A DNA stretch of 64,000 nucleotides from positions 25,754 to 89,753 of the forward strand of contig JAZHPA010000007.1 in assembly GCA_051024685.1 (NCBI GenBank), read 5' to 3'. A program made the translations under genes and the position numbers. The notes under the pieces were generated by a model. It saw only the letters and a program-made list of their open reading frames with translations. It was not told the origin of the DNA and did not search any database. This document shows, in pieces, positions 50,797 to 59,602 of this stretch. Origin of the DNA: UBA12545 sp051024685. Its GTDB lineage: Bacteria > Bacillota > DSM-521 > Neomoorellales > Neomoorellaceae. Each line of letters begins with the position of its first letter. Position 1 is the first letter of the stretch.

Positions 50797-53163
50797 TTAC
50801 TCCCTTTCTTTCAATACTTCGACGAGGTCAAGGCTTTCGACCTTCCGGGCTACCCACCGCTGGGCCAGCCATATGGAGAGAGTCGTCCCTAAAAAAGCCA
50901 GGATAAGGGCTTCAGGAGTGGTTACCGCAGGAAGGGTATAAAGGTCGCTGCCCATACTGCTGGCTATCCCCTTATTCATGGCATATGCCAGGGGTATGCC
51001 TGCCAGTATACCACATATTCCTATAACCCACTGCTCGACGGATATCACCTCCAGCACTTCCCCCGGGCGCATTCCCAGCACGCGCAGGGAAGCCAGCTCT
51101 CTTTTCCGTTCCGCAAGGGTTATGATGCTGGAATTGTAGACAATAGCAAAACCAGTGAATACTGCCAGTAAGGCCATGATCCCTATAGTATATTTCGAGG
51201 TAGCCATGAGTTTTTCATAGAGATCGATGGTCTGCTGCCTTTCTTCCAGGGTGTTTATATACTTTGAAGTACTATACTTTTCCTTTAAGGCCGGGATTTG
51301 TTCTTTGTCCATGGAGACCAGGGCCGCGGTGGCTATGGAGTCCTGGTTAAGCAACTTCAGCAGTGCTTCCCGGTTCATATAGACATTGGCGCCCAGGTAC
51401 TGGGGGATAACTCCCATCACTTGCACATGGACAGGTGATTCCCTCGCCCACATGCTGGTAAGGCTCAAGTTATCGCCCACCCCGGCCTTTAATTTGCGGG
51501 CCACCTGTTCGGAGAGCAGCAAGCCGTCCCCGGGTATTTGTATCCGGTTACCGCGCTTGTCAACAGGGGTATAAAGCTCGCCACCCGGCATCAAGCCCAG
51601 AGCGATAACCTTCGTTTTCCGGTACTGGTTTTGCAAGGTCACCGGCACTTCCAGCACAGGTTCAACGCGTTTAACGCCCTCGGCTCGTTCCAGCTCCCGC
51701 GCCACTTCATCGAGAGGCAGGGGATGGGTGAAAGTGATCTTAAGATCATATTTTTGTACTTTGGTGAATTGGTCCAGGACCATCATGTCCATCAGACCGT
51801 ACATGGACCATATTGCCGCCATTAAGCTAAAAGTAAATACAATACCGACGAAAGTAAAAAAACTTCGCCCTTTATTTCTCACCATGTTCCTTACGGCCAT
51901 CCGCCCCGGGACTGTAAAAGCTGCCCAGAACCCGGGAATCCGTTCCAGCCATGATTTCCTGCTAAAGGCGGGCACGGGGGGGCGCAGGGCTTCCACCGGG
52001 CTTAATTTAAGAATGGACTTGGCTCCCTGGAAAGCCGCTGCCAGGCTGAAAACTACCGACAGCGATATGCCGCTAAAAAAGTACTTTACGGAGAATTTAC
52101 CGGTAAGATCCGGTAAGCTGAAATATTCCTGGTATATTTTGGTCATAAACATTGAAAGGCCGGCACCGAGGAGACCCCCTAGGATGCCTCCTACAAGGCC
52201 AACCAGGAGCCCGTAAGAAAGGTAGTGCCGGAGGATTTCCCCGGGACGGTAGCCGAAGGCCTTGAGAGTCCCTATCTGTCCGCGCTGGGATTCTACCAGC
52301 CTTTTCAGCATAATGTATAAGATAATGGCGGCAATACTTAAGAACAGGAGCGGCACACTAGTAGAGGTTTTGGCCAACCCTTTTAATTCTTCCTCCAGCA
52401 TGGCATTGCTGGGCTGGTCTTTCCTGGAGATAAGACTTTCCAGACCGTACTTTTCAAGGTCGGTTTTCAGCTCCTGCTCTACGTCTTCGAATTTATACCC
52501 CGGTTGGAGGGTAAAAGTTATGTCGTTGATCATTCCCTTCTGGTTAAAGAGGTTTTCCATCACAACATAGGGCATGTACGCCACTTCAAAGGCCTGGGGG
52601 TCCGGGAAGATATTGCCGCTATCCCTAATCGCATAAACATATTCGGGGCTTTGACCGGTGCCGGTAATGGTTAAATCTACTTTTCTGCCTTCAATGATTA
52701 CGGTGACGGTTTCGCCCAGGTTAAGCCCGTGGGCGGTAAAGAATTTGTCGGCCAGCAGTATTCCGCGGTCCTTCTCCCCGGGAAAGGAGCCCCGCAACAA
52801 TTTTACCCCGTTTAGAGGGTATGGCCGCTGATCGTTAAGGGATATAAGCCTTAAATATATGTTTTTGTCTTGAGCAAGGCCCAGAACTCGGACGTCTTTT
52901 ACCAGCCGCCCCTGGACCACCTCGATTCCCGGGATTTCCCTCAATTTTTCAACCTCGTGGTACGGCATGGCCTTTACCCTGGCAAAACCCTCGGCTAGGT
53001 GAAATTCCTCATAAAACTCATCTCGCGCTGTGAACAAGTTGTCCCTGGCCATTTGAATGGCGGTATAGGTAATTAATCCTATCATTATCACCATGGTGCA
53101 GGCGAGATAGGCCATTTTATTGCTGGCGATGTCCCGCAGCATTTTCCTTATCAACATCACCAT
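50797..53163 (-). CDS. Large FtsX-domain ABC exporter permease
   Basis: 788 residues, about twice a MacB permease, with two FtsX domains and around eight helices. N-terminal helix KMAYLACTMVIMIGLITYTAI, first core VPLLFLSIAAIILYIMLKRLVESQRGQIGTL, a middle re-start MAVRNMVRNKGRSFFTFVGIVF, and last core FAIVYNSSIITLAERKRELASLRVLGM. Such proteins act as homodimer-free or pseudo-dimeric exporters for lipids, peptides or drugs. Its start overlaps the ATPase stop region by 7 bases. Confidence 0.9.
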   Translation of the reverse strand: MVMLIRKMLRDIASNKMAYLACTMVIMIGLITYTAIQMARDNLFTARDEFYEEFHLAEGFARVKAMPYHEVEKLREIPGIEVVQGRLVKDVRVLGLAQDKNIYLRLISLNDQRPYPLNGVKLLRGSFPGEKDRGILLADKFFTAHGLNLGETVTVIIEGRKVDLTITGTGQSPEYVYAIRDSGNIFPDPQAFEVAYMPYVVMENLFNQKGMINDITFTLQPGYKFEDVEQELKTDLEKYGLESLISRKDQPSNAMLEEELKGLAKTSTSVPLLFLSIAAIILYIMLKRLVESQRGQIGTLKAFGYRPGEILRHYLSYGLLVGLVGGILGGLLGAGLSMFMTKIYQEYFSLPDLTGKFSVKYFFSGISLSVVFSLAAAFQGAKSILKLSPVEALRPPVPAFSRKSWLERIPGFWAAFTVPGRMAVRNMVRNKGRSFFTFVGIVFTFSLMAAIWSMYGLMDMMVLDQFTKVQKYDLKITFTHPLPLDEVARELERAEGVKRVEPVLEVPVTLQNQYRKTKVIALGLMPGGELYTPVDKRGNRIQIPGDGLLLSEQVARKLKAGVGDNLSLTSMWARESPVHVQVMGVIPQYLGANVYMNREALLKLLNQDSIATAALVSMDKEQIPALKEKYSTSKYINTLEERQQTIDLYEKLMATSKYTIGIMALLAVFTGFAIVYNSSIITLAERKRELASLRVLGMRPGEVLEVISVEQWVIGICGILAGIPLAYAMNKGIASSMGSDLYTLPAVTTPEALILAFLGTTLSIWLAQRWVARKVESLDLVEVLKERE

Positions 53164-53861
53164 GACACCTCTTCCGGCGATACGGGAACGGCTACTTTTT
53201 CAATGCGGTCCAACCTGCCGTCTTTGAGGTAAAAGACCCGGTCGGCAATTTGGGCGATGGCCACGTTATGGGTGATAACGATCACGGTCTTTTTATATTG
53301 CCGGTTGAAATCCTTAAGAACTTTCAACACCTGGATGCCTGTAGCGGAATCCAGGGCTCCTGTGGGCTCGTCGCACAGCAGTATTTCCGGGTTCTTGGCT
53401 ACGGCCCTGGCAATGGCCACCCTCTGTTGTTCTCCTCCCGACAACTGTGCTGGAAAGTGGTCCGCCCGGTCGGCAAGCCCCACTTGTTCCAGCACGTCCT
53501 TTACCGGTAAGGGGTTTTTGGCTATCTCCACCGCAAGGAGGACATTTTCGTAAGCAGTGAGGTTGGGTATGAGGTTGTAGAATTGAAACACGAACCCCAC
53601 GGCATCGCGCCGGTATTCGGTGAGGGCTTTTTCCGAGGCACGGTGGAGAGGCATGCCCCGGTAATAAATCTCACCTGAAGTTGCTACATCCATGCCGCCG
53701 ATGAGGTTGAGCAGGGTACTTTTCCCGGAACCGCTGGGTCCCAGCACTACAATAAATTCTCCCGGAAAAATGTCAAAACTCACACCTTTTAAAGCCTCAA
53801 CCCTTACTTCCCCCATTTGATAGTGCTTGGTGAGGCCGCGGGCTGTAAGAATGGTTTCCAT
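53157..53861 (-). CDS. LolD/MacB-type ABC exporter ATPase
   Basis: 234 residues; Walker A GPSGSGKST, signature LSGGEQQRVAIARA, Walker B ILLCDEPTGALD, H-loop VITHNVAIA. First gene of the minus-strand operon 53861-49517. A consensus-like promoter lies 150-180 bases upstream. Residues after 215 form a short non-conserved tail. Confidence 0.93.
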   Translation of the reverse strand: METILTARGLTKHYQMGEVRVEALKGVSFDIFPGEFIVVLGPSGSGKSTLLNLIGGMDVATSGEIYYRGMPLHRASEKALTEYRRDAVGFVFQFYNLIPNLTAYENVLLAVEIAKNPLPVKDVLEQVGLADRADHFPAQLSGGEQQRVAIARAVAKNPEILLCDEPTGALDSATGIQVLKVLKDFNRQYKKTVIVITHNVAIAQIADRVFYLKDGRLDRIEKVAVPVSPEEVSW

Positions 53862-54013
53862 GGCCTTTCCTGCCCTCCCCCGGGGCTGTTTCTCAACGCC
53901 GCGACGGGAATTATACTTTTACCACCGCCGGTAAGCTCCTTGTTCGTGGCTAATTTTCTCACCGCGTGCCTATATTATCCCAGAAGTACCGGCGGCCGGG
54001 CGTGTTCGGGATA

Positions 54014-54042
54014 ATCATATATTTCGTGGCGGCCTTTGTCAA
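54014..54042 (-). promoter_or_regulatory. Sigma-A-type promoter of the minus-strand exporter operon
   Basis: On the minus strand, TTGACA (54042-54037), a 17-base spacer, and TATGAT (54019-54014). The predicted start near 54007 leaves a leader of about 145 bases. The left end of a MITE lies 11 bases beyond the -35 box. Confidence 0.8.
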
Positions 54043-54053
54043 CCGTATTGGCC

Positions 54054-54322
54054 TAGCACATCCTTCCTTTTGATCTTAGGCCTGCTTGGCTTGCGTTCGC
54101 TCTAGAAACCCTCGCGGGCCAAACTAGCGCTTGGCTCAAGGCTCCGGCAGGCTTCCCGGCAGAATTTAAGCATCCTGTCTCAGTTGCCGGCCTCGGACGT
54201 CCAGGGCATCGGGCCTGCCTGCCTCCGCCTTTCGCTTCGCTGAGTTTGGCTATACCGCTCGGGTTTAGTCGCTTGCTGCCAAGCCTAAACAGGCCTTGTC
54301 AGTAGAAGGCGGGGATAACTCA
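54054..54322 (+). mobile_element. TATCCCC-ended MITE-like element, copy 4
   Basis: 269 bp. The left end is degenerate (TAGCACATCCTT), the right end in complement is TGAGTTATCCCC. Internal blocks match copy 3 closely (GGCCTGCTTGGC, CTCGCGGGCCAAACTAGCGCTTGGC in part, CAGAATTTAAGCAT). The flanking 11-mers do not match, so no target duplication remains. It separates the divergent exporter and lactate promoters. With those promoters it accounts for the 631-base gap 53862-54492. Confidence 0.8.
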
Positions 54323-54388
54323 GGATGGGGAGCCCTTGGGGCAACAACTTTATGGGACGGTGGGGGCCACGGTTTTGGGGAACGCAGA

Positions 54389-54417
54389 TTGAATTAGTTC
54401 CGGATACAGGATATAAT
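54389..54417 (+). promoter_or_regulatory. Promoter of the lactate-utilisation operon
   Basis: TTGAAT (54389-54394), 17-base spacer, TATAAT (54412-54417). The predicted start is near 54424, directly before the operator-like palindrome at 54430. Confidence 0.8.
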
Positions 54418-54429
54418 TAAAGCATTAGG

Positions 54430-54440
54430 TGGTCAGGCCA
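54430..54440 (+). promoter_or_regulatory. FadR-subfamily operator candidate
   Basis: TGGTCAGGCCA matches the known FadR-type TGGTCnGACCA at 10 of 11 positions. At about +6 to +16 it would block transcription when bound. The likely binder is the regulator at 57243, encoded at the end of the same gene group. Confidence 0.6.
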
Positions 54441-54492
54441 GACAAAATTAACAGATCTTTCTAAACTATGCCGGGAGGAGGGATGGTAGTTG

Positions 54493-55050
54493 ATGGGTTC
54501 GGATTTGGTGGCAACTTTTTGTCGCCAGGCGGAAGCCATGGGTGCCCAGACCCTGCATGTAGCCGATCGGGAGAATGCGGCCGATCAAATTATTACCTTT
54601 CTGCGTACGCTGGGCAGCAGAGTGGCCCTGGTAAACTCGCCTTTGGTGGAGGAAATGGCCCTGGAGAACGCTCTTCAAGGGGCAGGCTTCCAGGTGGAAA
54701 AGGAAGGGCCGGACTTTGCCCGCCACGCCGACATTGGAATAGTAGAATTTGATCTTGGTATTGCAGAAACGGGGACTTTAGTGCAGGATGCCACTGACTT
54801 GAAAAAGCGCCTTGCTTCCATGCTTCCCTTAAATTGTCTGGCTCTTTTGTCCGCCGGACAAGTGGTGGCGAATATGACGGAAGCCCTCGCCTTTTATCTG
54901 CGCCGCGGCACCTGGCCGGGATATTTGGCCATGGTGACCGGACCCAGCCGCACGGCGGACATCGAGCGTAGCCTCACCATCGGCGTCCACGGACCCGAAC
55001 GATTACTTATTGTCTTGTTTGGCCAGCGGAGGTGGAATAATGGCAAGTAA
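54493..55050 (+). CDS. lutC: LutC-type lactate utilisation protein (LUD domain)
   Basis: About 185 residues from ATG 54493 (TTG 54490 also possible), GGAGGAGGG upstream. ADIGIVEFDLGIAETGTLV and a C-terminal VTGPSRTADIERSLTIGVHGPERL are the LUD/LutC signatures. LutC acts with LutA and LutB in oxidation of L-lactate to pyruvate. The gene overlaps the fused LutBA-type gene by 11 bases, so they are translated together. Confidence 0.9.
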   Translation: MGSDLVATFCRQAEAMGAQTLHVADRENAADQIITFLRTLGSRVALVNSPLVEEMALENALQGAGFQVEKEGPDFARHADIGIVEFDLGIAETGTLVQDATDLKKRLASMLPLNCLALLSAGQVVANMTEALAFYLRRGTWPGYLAMVTGPSRTADIERSLTIGVHGPERLLIVLFGQRRWNNGK

Positions 55051-57208
55051 AGGTTTTCAACGGAGGCTCCAAAAGGCCCTCCAGAATCCTGGCCTGCGCA
55101 GTGCCCTGGAGCGTTTTGCCGACTCTTATGTGGTTTCCCGGGAACAGGTCTTTGCCGGCCATGATTTTCAGGCCTTGAGGGAGCGGATCGCGGCCATCAA
55201 GGCGGACGCCGCCGGCCGGTATGAAGAGCTGGCCCGGGAGTTTGCCCGGCAGGTTACGGACCGGGGCGGTAGAGTTTTCTTTGCGTCTGATGCGGCAGCG
55301 GCCAGGGATTATATTTTAAAGGTGGCCCGGGAACACGGTGTCACCGAGCTGGTGAAATCCAAGTCCTTTGCGACCGAAGAAATTCACCTGAACGAGTACT
55401 TGGAAAAGCACGGTATCCGCTGTTTTGAGACCGACCTGGCCGAGTGGATACTGCAGCTCATGCCGGGGGAGCGCCCTTCCCACATGGTCATGCCGGCCAT
55501 CCACCTGCCTAAGGAAGAAGTGGCCCGGGTCTTCAGCAATTACCTCCGGAAACCCGTGGAACCGGACATCAAGAATATGGTGCGCATTGCCCGCCGGGAA
55601 CTGAGGGAGAAATTCCTTAAGGCGGGCCTGGGCATAAGCGGGGCCAACATCGCGGTGGCGGAGACGGGTACGGTGGTCATTTGTACCAATGAGGGCAACG
55701 CTCGTCTGGCCACCACCGTTCCGCCCGTCCACATCGCGGTTTTCGGGTACGAGAAGCTGGTGCCGCGTATGATGGATGTGGTGCCCATCCTGGAGGCCCT
55801 TCCCCGGAGCGGCACGGCCCAGCTCATCACCAGCTATATCACCATGATAACCGGCCCGGTGCCGGTAGAACGGGGCGGCGGGGAAGGCCCTAAGGAATTT
55901 CACGTGGTTCTGCTGGACAACGGCAGGTTGAAGATGGCGGCAGACCCGGTGTTTAAAGAGGCGCTGCAGTGCATCCGCTGTGCGGCCTGTACCAACGTGT
56001 GCCCTGTCTTCCAGCTGGTGAGCGGTCAGGTGTACGGCTTTATTTATTCCGGGGGAATCGGCAGCATCCTGACGGCCTTCTTTAATTCCCTGGCCGACGC
56101 AGCCGAGCCTCAAAGCCTCTGCATAGGCTGCCGCCGGTGCGCGGAGGTCTGCCCGGCGCAGATTAATATTCCCGATCTGGTGCTGAGGCTGCGAGAAAGG
56201 GTGGTGCAGGAACAGGGCCTGCCTGTATCTTACCGCCTGGCCCTGCACGGAGTGGTGTCGCGTCCGCAGCGCATGTATACTTTAATCAAAGCGGGCTCCC
56301 GCCTGCAGGCCCCCCTGACACGCGGCCAGCCCTTTATCCGCCGTTTGCCCCTTTTCAGCTCCTTCACCCGGGGGAGGAGCCTGCCGGCCCTGGCCCGGGA
56401 ACCCCTGCGGGAACGGGCCGGGCGCCTGGGGCGACCACCGGGACGGCCACGCCTGCGGGCCGCCCTTTACAGCGGCTGCGTAATCGATTTTGTGTACCCG
56501 GAGATAGGTGAAGGAATTTTTAATCTCCTGCAGCAGGCCGGGGTGGAGGTAGTTTTTCCCGGTGGTCAGGGTTGCTGCGGAGCACCGGCCTCTTACGCCG
56601 GCGACCCGGGTACAACCTTACAGCTTGCCCGCCTGAACATTGCATCTTTGGAAGAGGCGGAAGCCGACGTGGTGGTGACCGCCTGTCCTACTTGCGCCGT
56701 GGCTCTAAAGTACGATTATCCCCGGCTCCTGGCACGGGATGAGGTATGGTACCGGCGTGCTCAAGCTATGGCAGCCAAGGTCAAGGATTTTACCCAGCTG
56801 GTTAAGGAGTTGGGGGCCATCCCCCGGCAACAGTGGGAGCCAGAAACCATGATAAAAGTTACCTATCATGACTCCTGCCACTACAAGCGCCACCTCCACC
56901 TGGATCAGGTGGCCCGGGAGGTCCTGGGACAAAAGCCGGGGGTGGAACTGGTGGAGATGGCCGAGAGCGACCGGTGTTGCGGTTTCGGGGGTTCTTATAG
57001 CCTTAAGTACCCGGAAATCAGCCTTGCCCTCCTGGAACGCAAGCTCCGGCGTATACAGGAGAGCGGGGCTGAGGTTGTGGCCACGGATTGCCCTGGTTGC
57101 CTCATCCATTTGCGCGGTGGCCTAGACCAGAAGGGAGTTTCCATCAGGGTGATGCACACAGCCGAAATCTTGGGCCAGGCAGGATTTGAGGCAAAGAAAG
57201 TCGAATAA
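55040..57208 (+). CDS. Fused LutB-LutA iron-sulfur lactate oxidase subunit (LdhH-like)
   Basis: 722 residues from ATG 55040 (GGAGG upstream). Residues 1-300: LUD domain (GVTELVKSKSFATEEIHLNEYLE, GANIAVAETGTVVICTNEGN, ELI..R.GTAQLITSY-like). Residues 310-390: two [4Fe-4S] sites, CIRCAACTNVCPVF and CIGCRRCAEVCP. Residues 480-720: two CCG domains (GCCGAPASYAGD, CCGFGGSYSLKYPE), the LutA/GlpC part. Bacillus has LutA and LutB as separate proteins; fusions of this order are known from LdhH of sulfate reducers and some anaerobes. It is expected to oxidise L-lactate on the cytoplasmic side and pass electrons to quinone, flavodoxin or ferredoxin. Confidence 0.9.
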   Translation: MASKGFQRRLQKALQNPGLRSALERFADSYVVSREQVFAGHDFQALRERIAAIKADAAGRYEELAREFARQVTDRGGRVFFASDAAAARDYILKVAREHGVTELVKSKSFATEEIHLNEYLEKHGIRCFETDLAEWILQLMPGERPSHMVMPAIHLPKEEVARVFSNYLRKPVEPDIKNMVRIARRELREKFLKAGLGISGANIAVAETGTVVICTNEGNARLATTVPPVHIAVFGYEKLVPRMMDVVPILEALPRSGTAQLITSYITMITGPVPVERGGGEGPKEFHVVLLDNGRLKMAADPVFKEALQCIRCAACTNVCPVFQLVSGQVYGFIYSGGIGSILTAFFNSLADAAEPQSLCIGCRRCAEVCPAQINIPDLVLRLRERVVQEQGLPVSYRLALHGVVSRPQRMYTLIKAGSRLQAPLTRGQPFIRRLPLFSSFTRGRSLPALAREPLRERAGRLGRPPGRPRLRAALYSGCVIDFVYPEIGEGIFNLLQQAGVEVVFPGGQGCCGAPASYAGDPGTTLQLARLNIASLEEAEADVVVTACPTCAVALKYDYPRLLARDEVWYRRAQAMAAKVKDFTQLVKELGAIPRQQWEPETMIKVTYHDSCHYKRHLHLDQVAREVLGQKPGVELVEMAESDRCCGFGGSYSLKYPEISLALLERKLRRIQESGAEVVATDCPGCLIHLRGGLDQKGVSIRVMHTAEILGQAGFEAKKVE

Positions 57209-57242
57209 TTAGATCACTTGTACTATAAGGCAGGGAGCGGGC

Positions 57243-57947
57243 TTGGAATTAAAGCCTATTCGAACCAAAAAGATCTATGAAGAAATCGTGCGGCAGATTA
57301 AGGAACTTATCGGTGACGGAAACCTGAAACCGGGAGACAGGCTGCCGTCGGAGCGGGAGTTGGCGGAGAGGTTGGGCGTTAGCCGGGCTTCGGTGCGGGA
57401 AGCCTTGAGCGCCTTGGCGGCCATGGGTGTAATTTCTATCCGGCCAGGAGAAGGGACTTTTGTCCAGACGGTTCGGAACGGCGCCATTGTGGAACCCCTG
57501 GCCATGGCCTTGCTGATGGACCGCCAGGCTGCAGTGGAGCTCCTCGAGGCTCGGGAAGCGCTGGAAAGCGAGGCCGCGGCTTTAGCTGCCCGCCGTGCCA
57601 GTGCGGAAGATATAGAAAAGCTGGGGGAAATAATAAAGGAAATGGAGAGGGAGCTGGAGAATAGCTTGCTGGGGGAAGAGACTGACGTGCGGTTTCACCT
57701 GGCCATTGCGGAAGCCGCCCATAACGGTGTGCTGGCCCGTTTGATGTATACGGTTTCCGAAACCATGCGCCAGGTCCTACGGGACAGCCGTCGGCGTCTA
57801 TATGAGGCTCCCGGCAATTCGGAAAAGCTTTTGGAACAGCACAAACTCATCTACCAGGCCATCGCTTCCCGTAACAGCCGGGCAGCCCGGCGGGCCATGA
57901 GCCAGCACCTTCATTTTGTAGTCCGGGAGCTGCGTAAGGAGAGGTAA
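57243..57947 (+). CDS. GntR/FadR-subfamily regulator, probably of lactate utilisation
   Basis: 234 residues from TTG 57243 with GGGAG before it. Winged helix GDRLPSERELAERLGVSRASVREALSALAAMGVI at about 32-65, then a helical FCD domain with the metal-ligand pattern (D..FH near RFHLAIAEAAHN, and the histidines in EQHKLIYQAI and SQHLHFVV). FadR-subfamily members such as LldR and LutR control lactate operons. The near-consensus operator at 54430 supports autoregulation of this group. Confidence 0.88.
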   Translation: MELKPIRTKKIYEEIVRQIKELIGDGNLKPGDRLPSERELAERLGVSRASVREALSALAAMGVISIRPGEGTFVQTVRNGAIVEPLAMALLMDRQAAVELLEAREALESEAAALAARRASAEDIEKLGEIIKEMERELENSLLGEETDVRFHLAIAEAAHNGVLARLMYTVSETMRQVLRDSRRRLYEAPGNSEKLLEQHKLIYQAIASRNSRAARRAMSQHLHFVVRELRKER

Positions 57948-58834
57948 TGAAGTTACCGATGGATATTTTTCGCCAAAGCACCTTTTGGGAAGAGGCCTGG
58001 CAGGAAGCACGCCGGCAGTCCCTTTACGGACGCGCCCTCCCGGGAAGGGAGGGGAGCGCTTGGTGGGATCGCCGGGCGGCCGGGTTCGCCGCTCACGGCA
58101 AGAGCAGCGAAGCCCGGAACCGGGTGGCCAAGGTTTTACATTTGCTGGGGCACCACGACGGTCTGGGGCCGGAAGCTGAAGTGCTGGATATAGGTTGCGG
58201 GCCGGGGAATTATGCCCTGGCCCTGGCCCGCCGCGTCAAAAAGGTGGTGGCCCTGGATCCCTCCCCTGCTATGCTGTCAATTCTGCAGGCAAGAATGGAG
58301 GAAGAGGGTATCCGCAATATTGAGCCGGTGCAGCTCGCTTGGGAAGAAGTGGATCTGGATAAGTTGGGCTGGCGCCGGCGTTTCCAAGCGGTGCTGGCTC
58401 TAATGACTCCGGGGATTCACGATGTTCCTACCTTAAAGAAAATGATAGCTGCTTCCTCGGGAATATGCCTTCTCGGAGGCCACTTGCGTCAGGAGGACGA
58501 GGCACGGCGGGAACTGTGGCAAAAGCTGATGGGGAGCCCGCTGCCCCCTTTACCGGGCGATGTGCTGTATGTTTTTGCCTTGCTTTATTCCTGGGGGTAC
58601 TTACCCTCTCTAGAGCTGGAGAGCTGGCCCAGCAGGCGGGAGGTGCAGGCGGAGGAGGCCATTGAGGAGCTTCAGAATTTCTTTTATCCTTACACGGAGC
58701 TGACGGGGACCGTACGGCAGGCTATAAGAGATTATGTAAACGCTCGTTCCCCGGAGGGGGTTTACCTCCAGCGAAAGGAATTCGTAGCGGCCTATCTCTG
58801 CTGGTCTGTTGGAGTCCCCAGGGATGCTCCTTAA
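57947..58834 (+). CDS. Class I SAM-dependent methyltransferase
   Basis: 295 residues. ATG 57947 overlaps the regulator's TAA by one base. SAM-binding motif EVLDIGCGPGNYALALAR lies at about 80-97, and VVALDPSPAMLSILQAR follows. The C-terminal third (about 190-295) is less conserved and may select the substrate. The target is unknown. Coupling to the lactate regulator is by position only. Confidence 0.85.
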   Translation: MKLPMDIFRQSTFWEEAWQEARRQSLYGRALPGREGSAWWDRRAAGFAAHGKSSEARNRVAKVLHLLGHHDGLGPEAEVLDIGCGPGNYALALARRVKKVVALDPSPAMLSILQARMEEEGIRNIEPVQLAWEEVDLDKLGWRRRFQAVLALMTPGIHDVPTLKKMIAASSGICLLGGHLRQEDEARRELWQKLMGSPLPPLPGDVLYVFALLYSWGYLPSLELESWPSRREVQAEEAIEELQNFFYPYTELTGTVRQAIRDYVNARSPEGVYLQRKEFVAAYLCWSVGVPRDAP

Positions 58835-58870
58835 TCTTAATATACCTACGAAGAATAAGCCGCAAGGGGC

Positions 58871-59132
58871 TGAGTTATCCCACTTTTTTGCGGGAGAGGC
58901 CTGCCTTGGCTTGAAAGCGAGCGACTAAACCTGAGCGGTAGCCAAACTTGAGCTTTGGCCGAAAGCGGAGGCGGGGTCGAGGATAGGAGGTCCGAGACCG
59001 GCCCATCGGCAAGGACGCCGATTGGGTCGGGAACCCCGCTGGAGCTTGAGGCCGAGCGCTAGTTTGGCCCGCGAGGGTTTCTGGAGCGAGCGAAAGCCAA
59101 GCAGGCCTGGGATCAAAACTGGGGATGCGCCA
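58871..59132 (-). mobile_element. TATCCCC-ended MITE-like element, copy 5, with near-perfect target duplication
   Basis: 262 bp, reversed. The left end is TGAGTTATCCCA and the right end in complement is TGGCGCATCCCC. The flanks GCCGCAAGGGGC (58859-58870) and GCCGCAGGGGC (59133-59143) differ by one inserted base. The element lies upstream of the tRNA-Gly promoter, ending 13 bases before its -35 box. It accounts for most of the 352-base gap before the tRNA. Confidence 0.88.
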
Positions 59133-59145
59133 GCCGCAGGGGCTC

Positions 59146-59174
59146 TTGACAGAAACTGAAGGAGAGGATAAAAT
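59146..59174 (+). promoter_or_regulatory. tRNA-Gly promoter
   Basis: TTGACA (59146-59151), 17-base spacer, TAAAAT (59169-59174). The predicted start near 59181 is about 6 bases before the mature tRNA. Confidence 0.85.
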
Positions 59175-59186
59175 AAAATTGTACGG

Positions 59187-59261
59187 GCGGAAGTAGCTCA
59201 GTGGTAGAGCATCGGCTTCCCAAGCCGAGGGTCGCGGGTTCGAATCCCGTTTTCCGCTCCA
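59187..59261 (+). tRNA. tRNA-Gly (anticodon CCC)
   Basis: A full cloverleaf: acceptor GCGGAAG/TTTCCGC (one G-U), D arm GCTC...GAGC, anticodon stem TCGGC/GCCGA with loop TTCCCAA (anticodon CCC), T arm GCGGG-TTCGAAT-CCCGT, and encoded CCA. It reads GGG, useful in this GC-rich genome beside a TCC or GCC isoacceptor elsewhere. Confidence 0.96.
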
Positions 59262-59289
59262 CCTTAAAAAATTTAGCCTTTTATGGGCT

Positions 59290-59333
59290 AACCCTCCCAG
59301 GAGAGCGCACAGTCGCTGGGAGGGTTTAATTTT
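59290..59333 (+). terminator. Terminator after tRNA-Gly
   Basis: AACCCTCCCAG (59290-59300) pairs perfectly with CTGGGAGGGTT (59316-59326), followed by TAATTTT. Confidence 0.88.
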
Positions 59334-59602
59334 ATGCCTACCTCGAAACCCGGCGAGGAAGGAGGCTACGTCGCCTGTATAGCGGTGCTGCCGGGTTGCA
59401 TTAGGGCGACGGCCGAGGACGATATAAGAGGTTAGGTGCATCCGAAGGAAAAGTCGAGGATGCCGGTGCAAGGCGACTTTGGGCGAGCCTTGCGAGCCGC
59501 TGGCGAGACCGAGCCCGGAGGCGGGCTCAGGGCATGAATGCCCGAGGCCGGCCACGGAGAGAGGATGTCGAAGCATCAGAGGGTACAAAGGGGGGATGGC
59601 AG
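59334..59602 (+). other. Long structured leader before the DUF2179 protein
   Basis: About 270 bases without a supported gene. Hairpins visible are AAGTCG...CGACTT (near 59447-59485), GAGCCCG/CGGGCTC (near 59510-59527), and GGGCAT/ATGCCC directly after it. The upstream part holds CCCGG...CCGGG pairing around 59350-59395. It could be a riboswitch-like leader. It does not show the conserved boxes of SAM, TPP, cobalamin, T-box or M-box elements. Confidence 0.4.

Noticed and set aside
59430..59460. GTTAGGTG followed by a folded leader, reminiscent of an M-box magnesium riboswitch
   Set aside because: The other conserved M-box blocks are absent, and the downstream gene is not a magnesium transporter.
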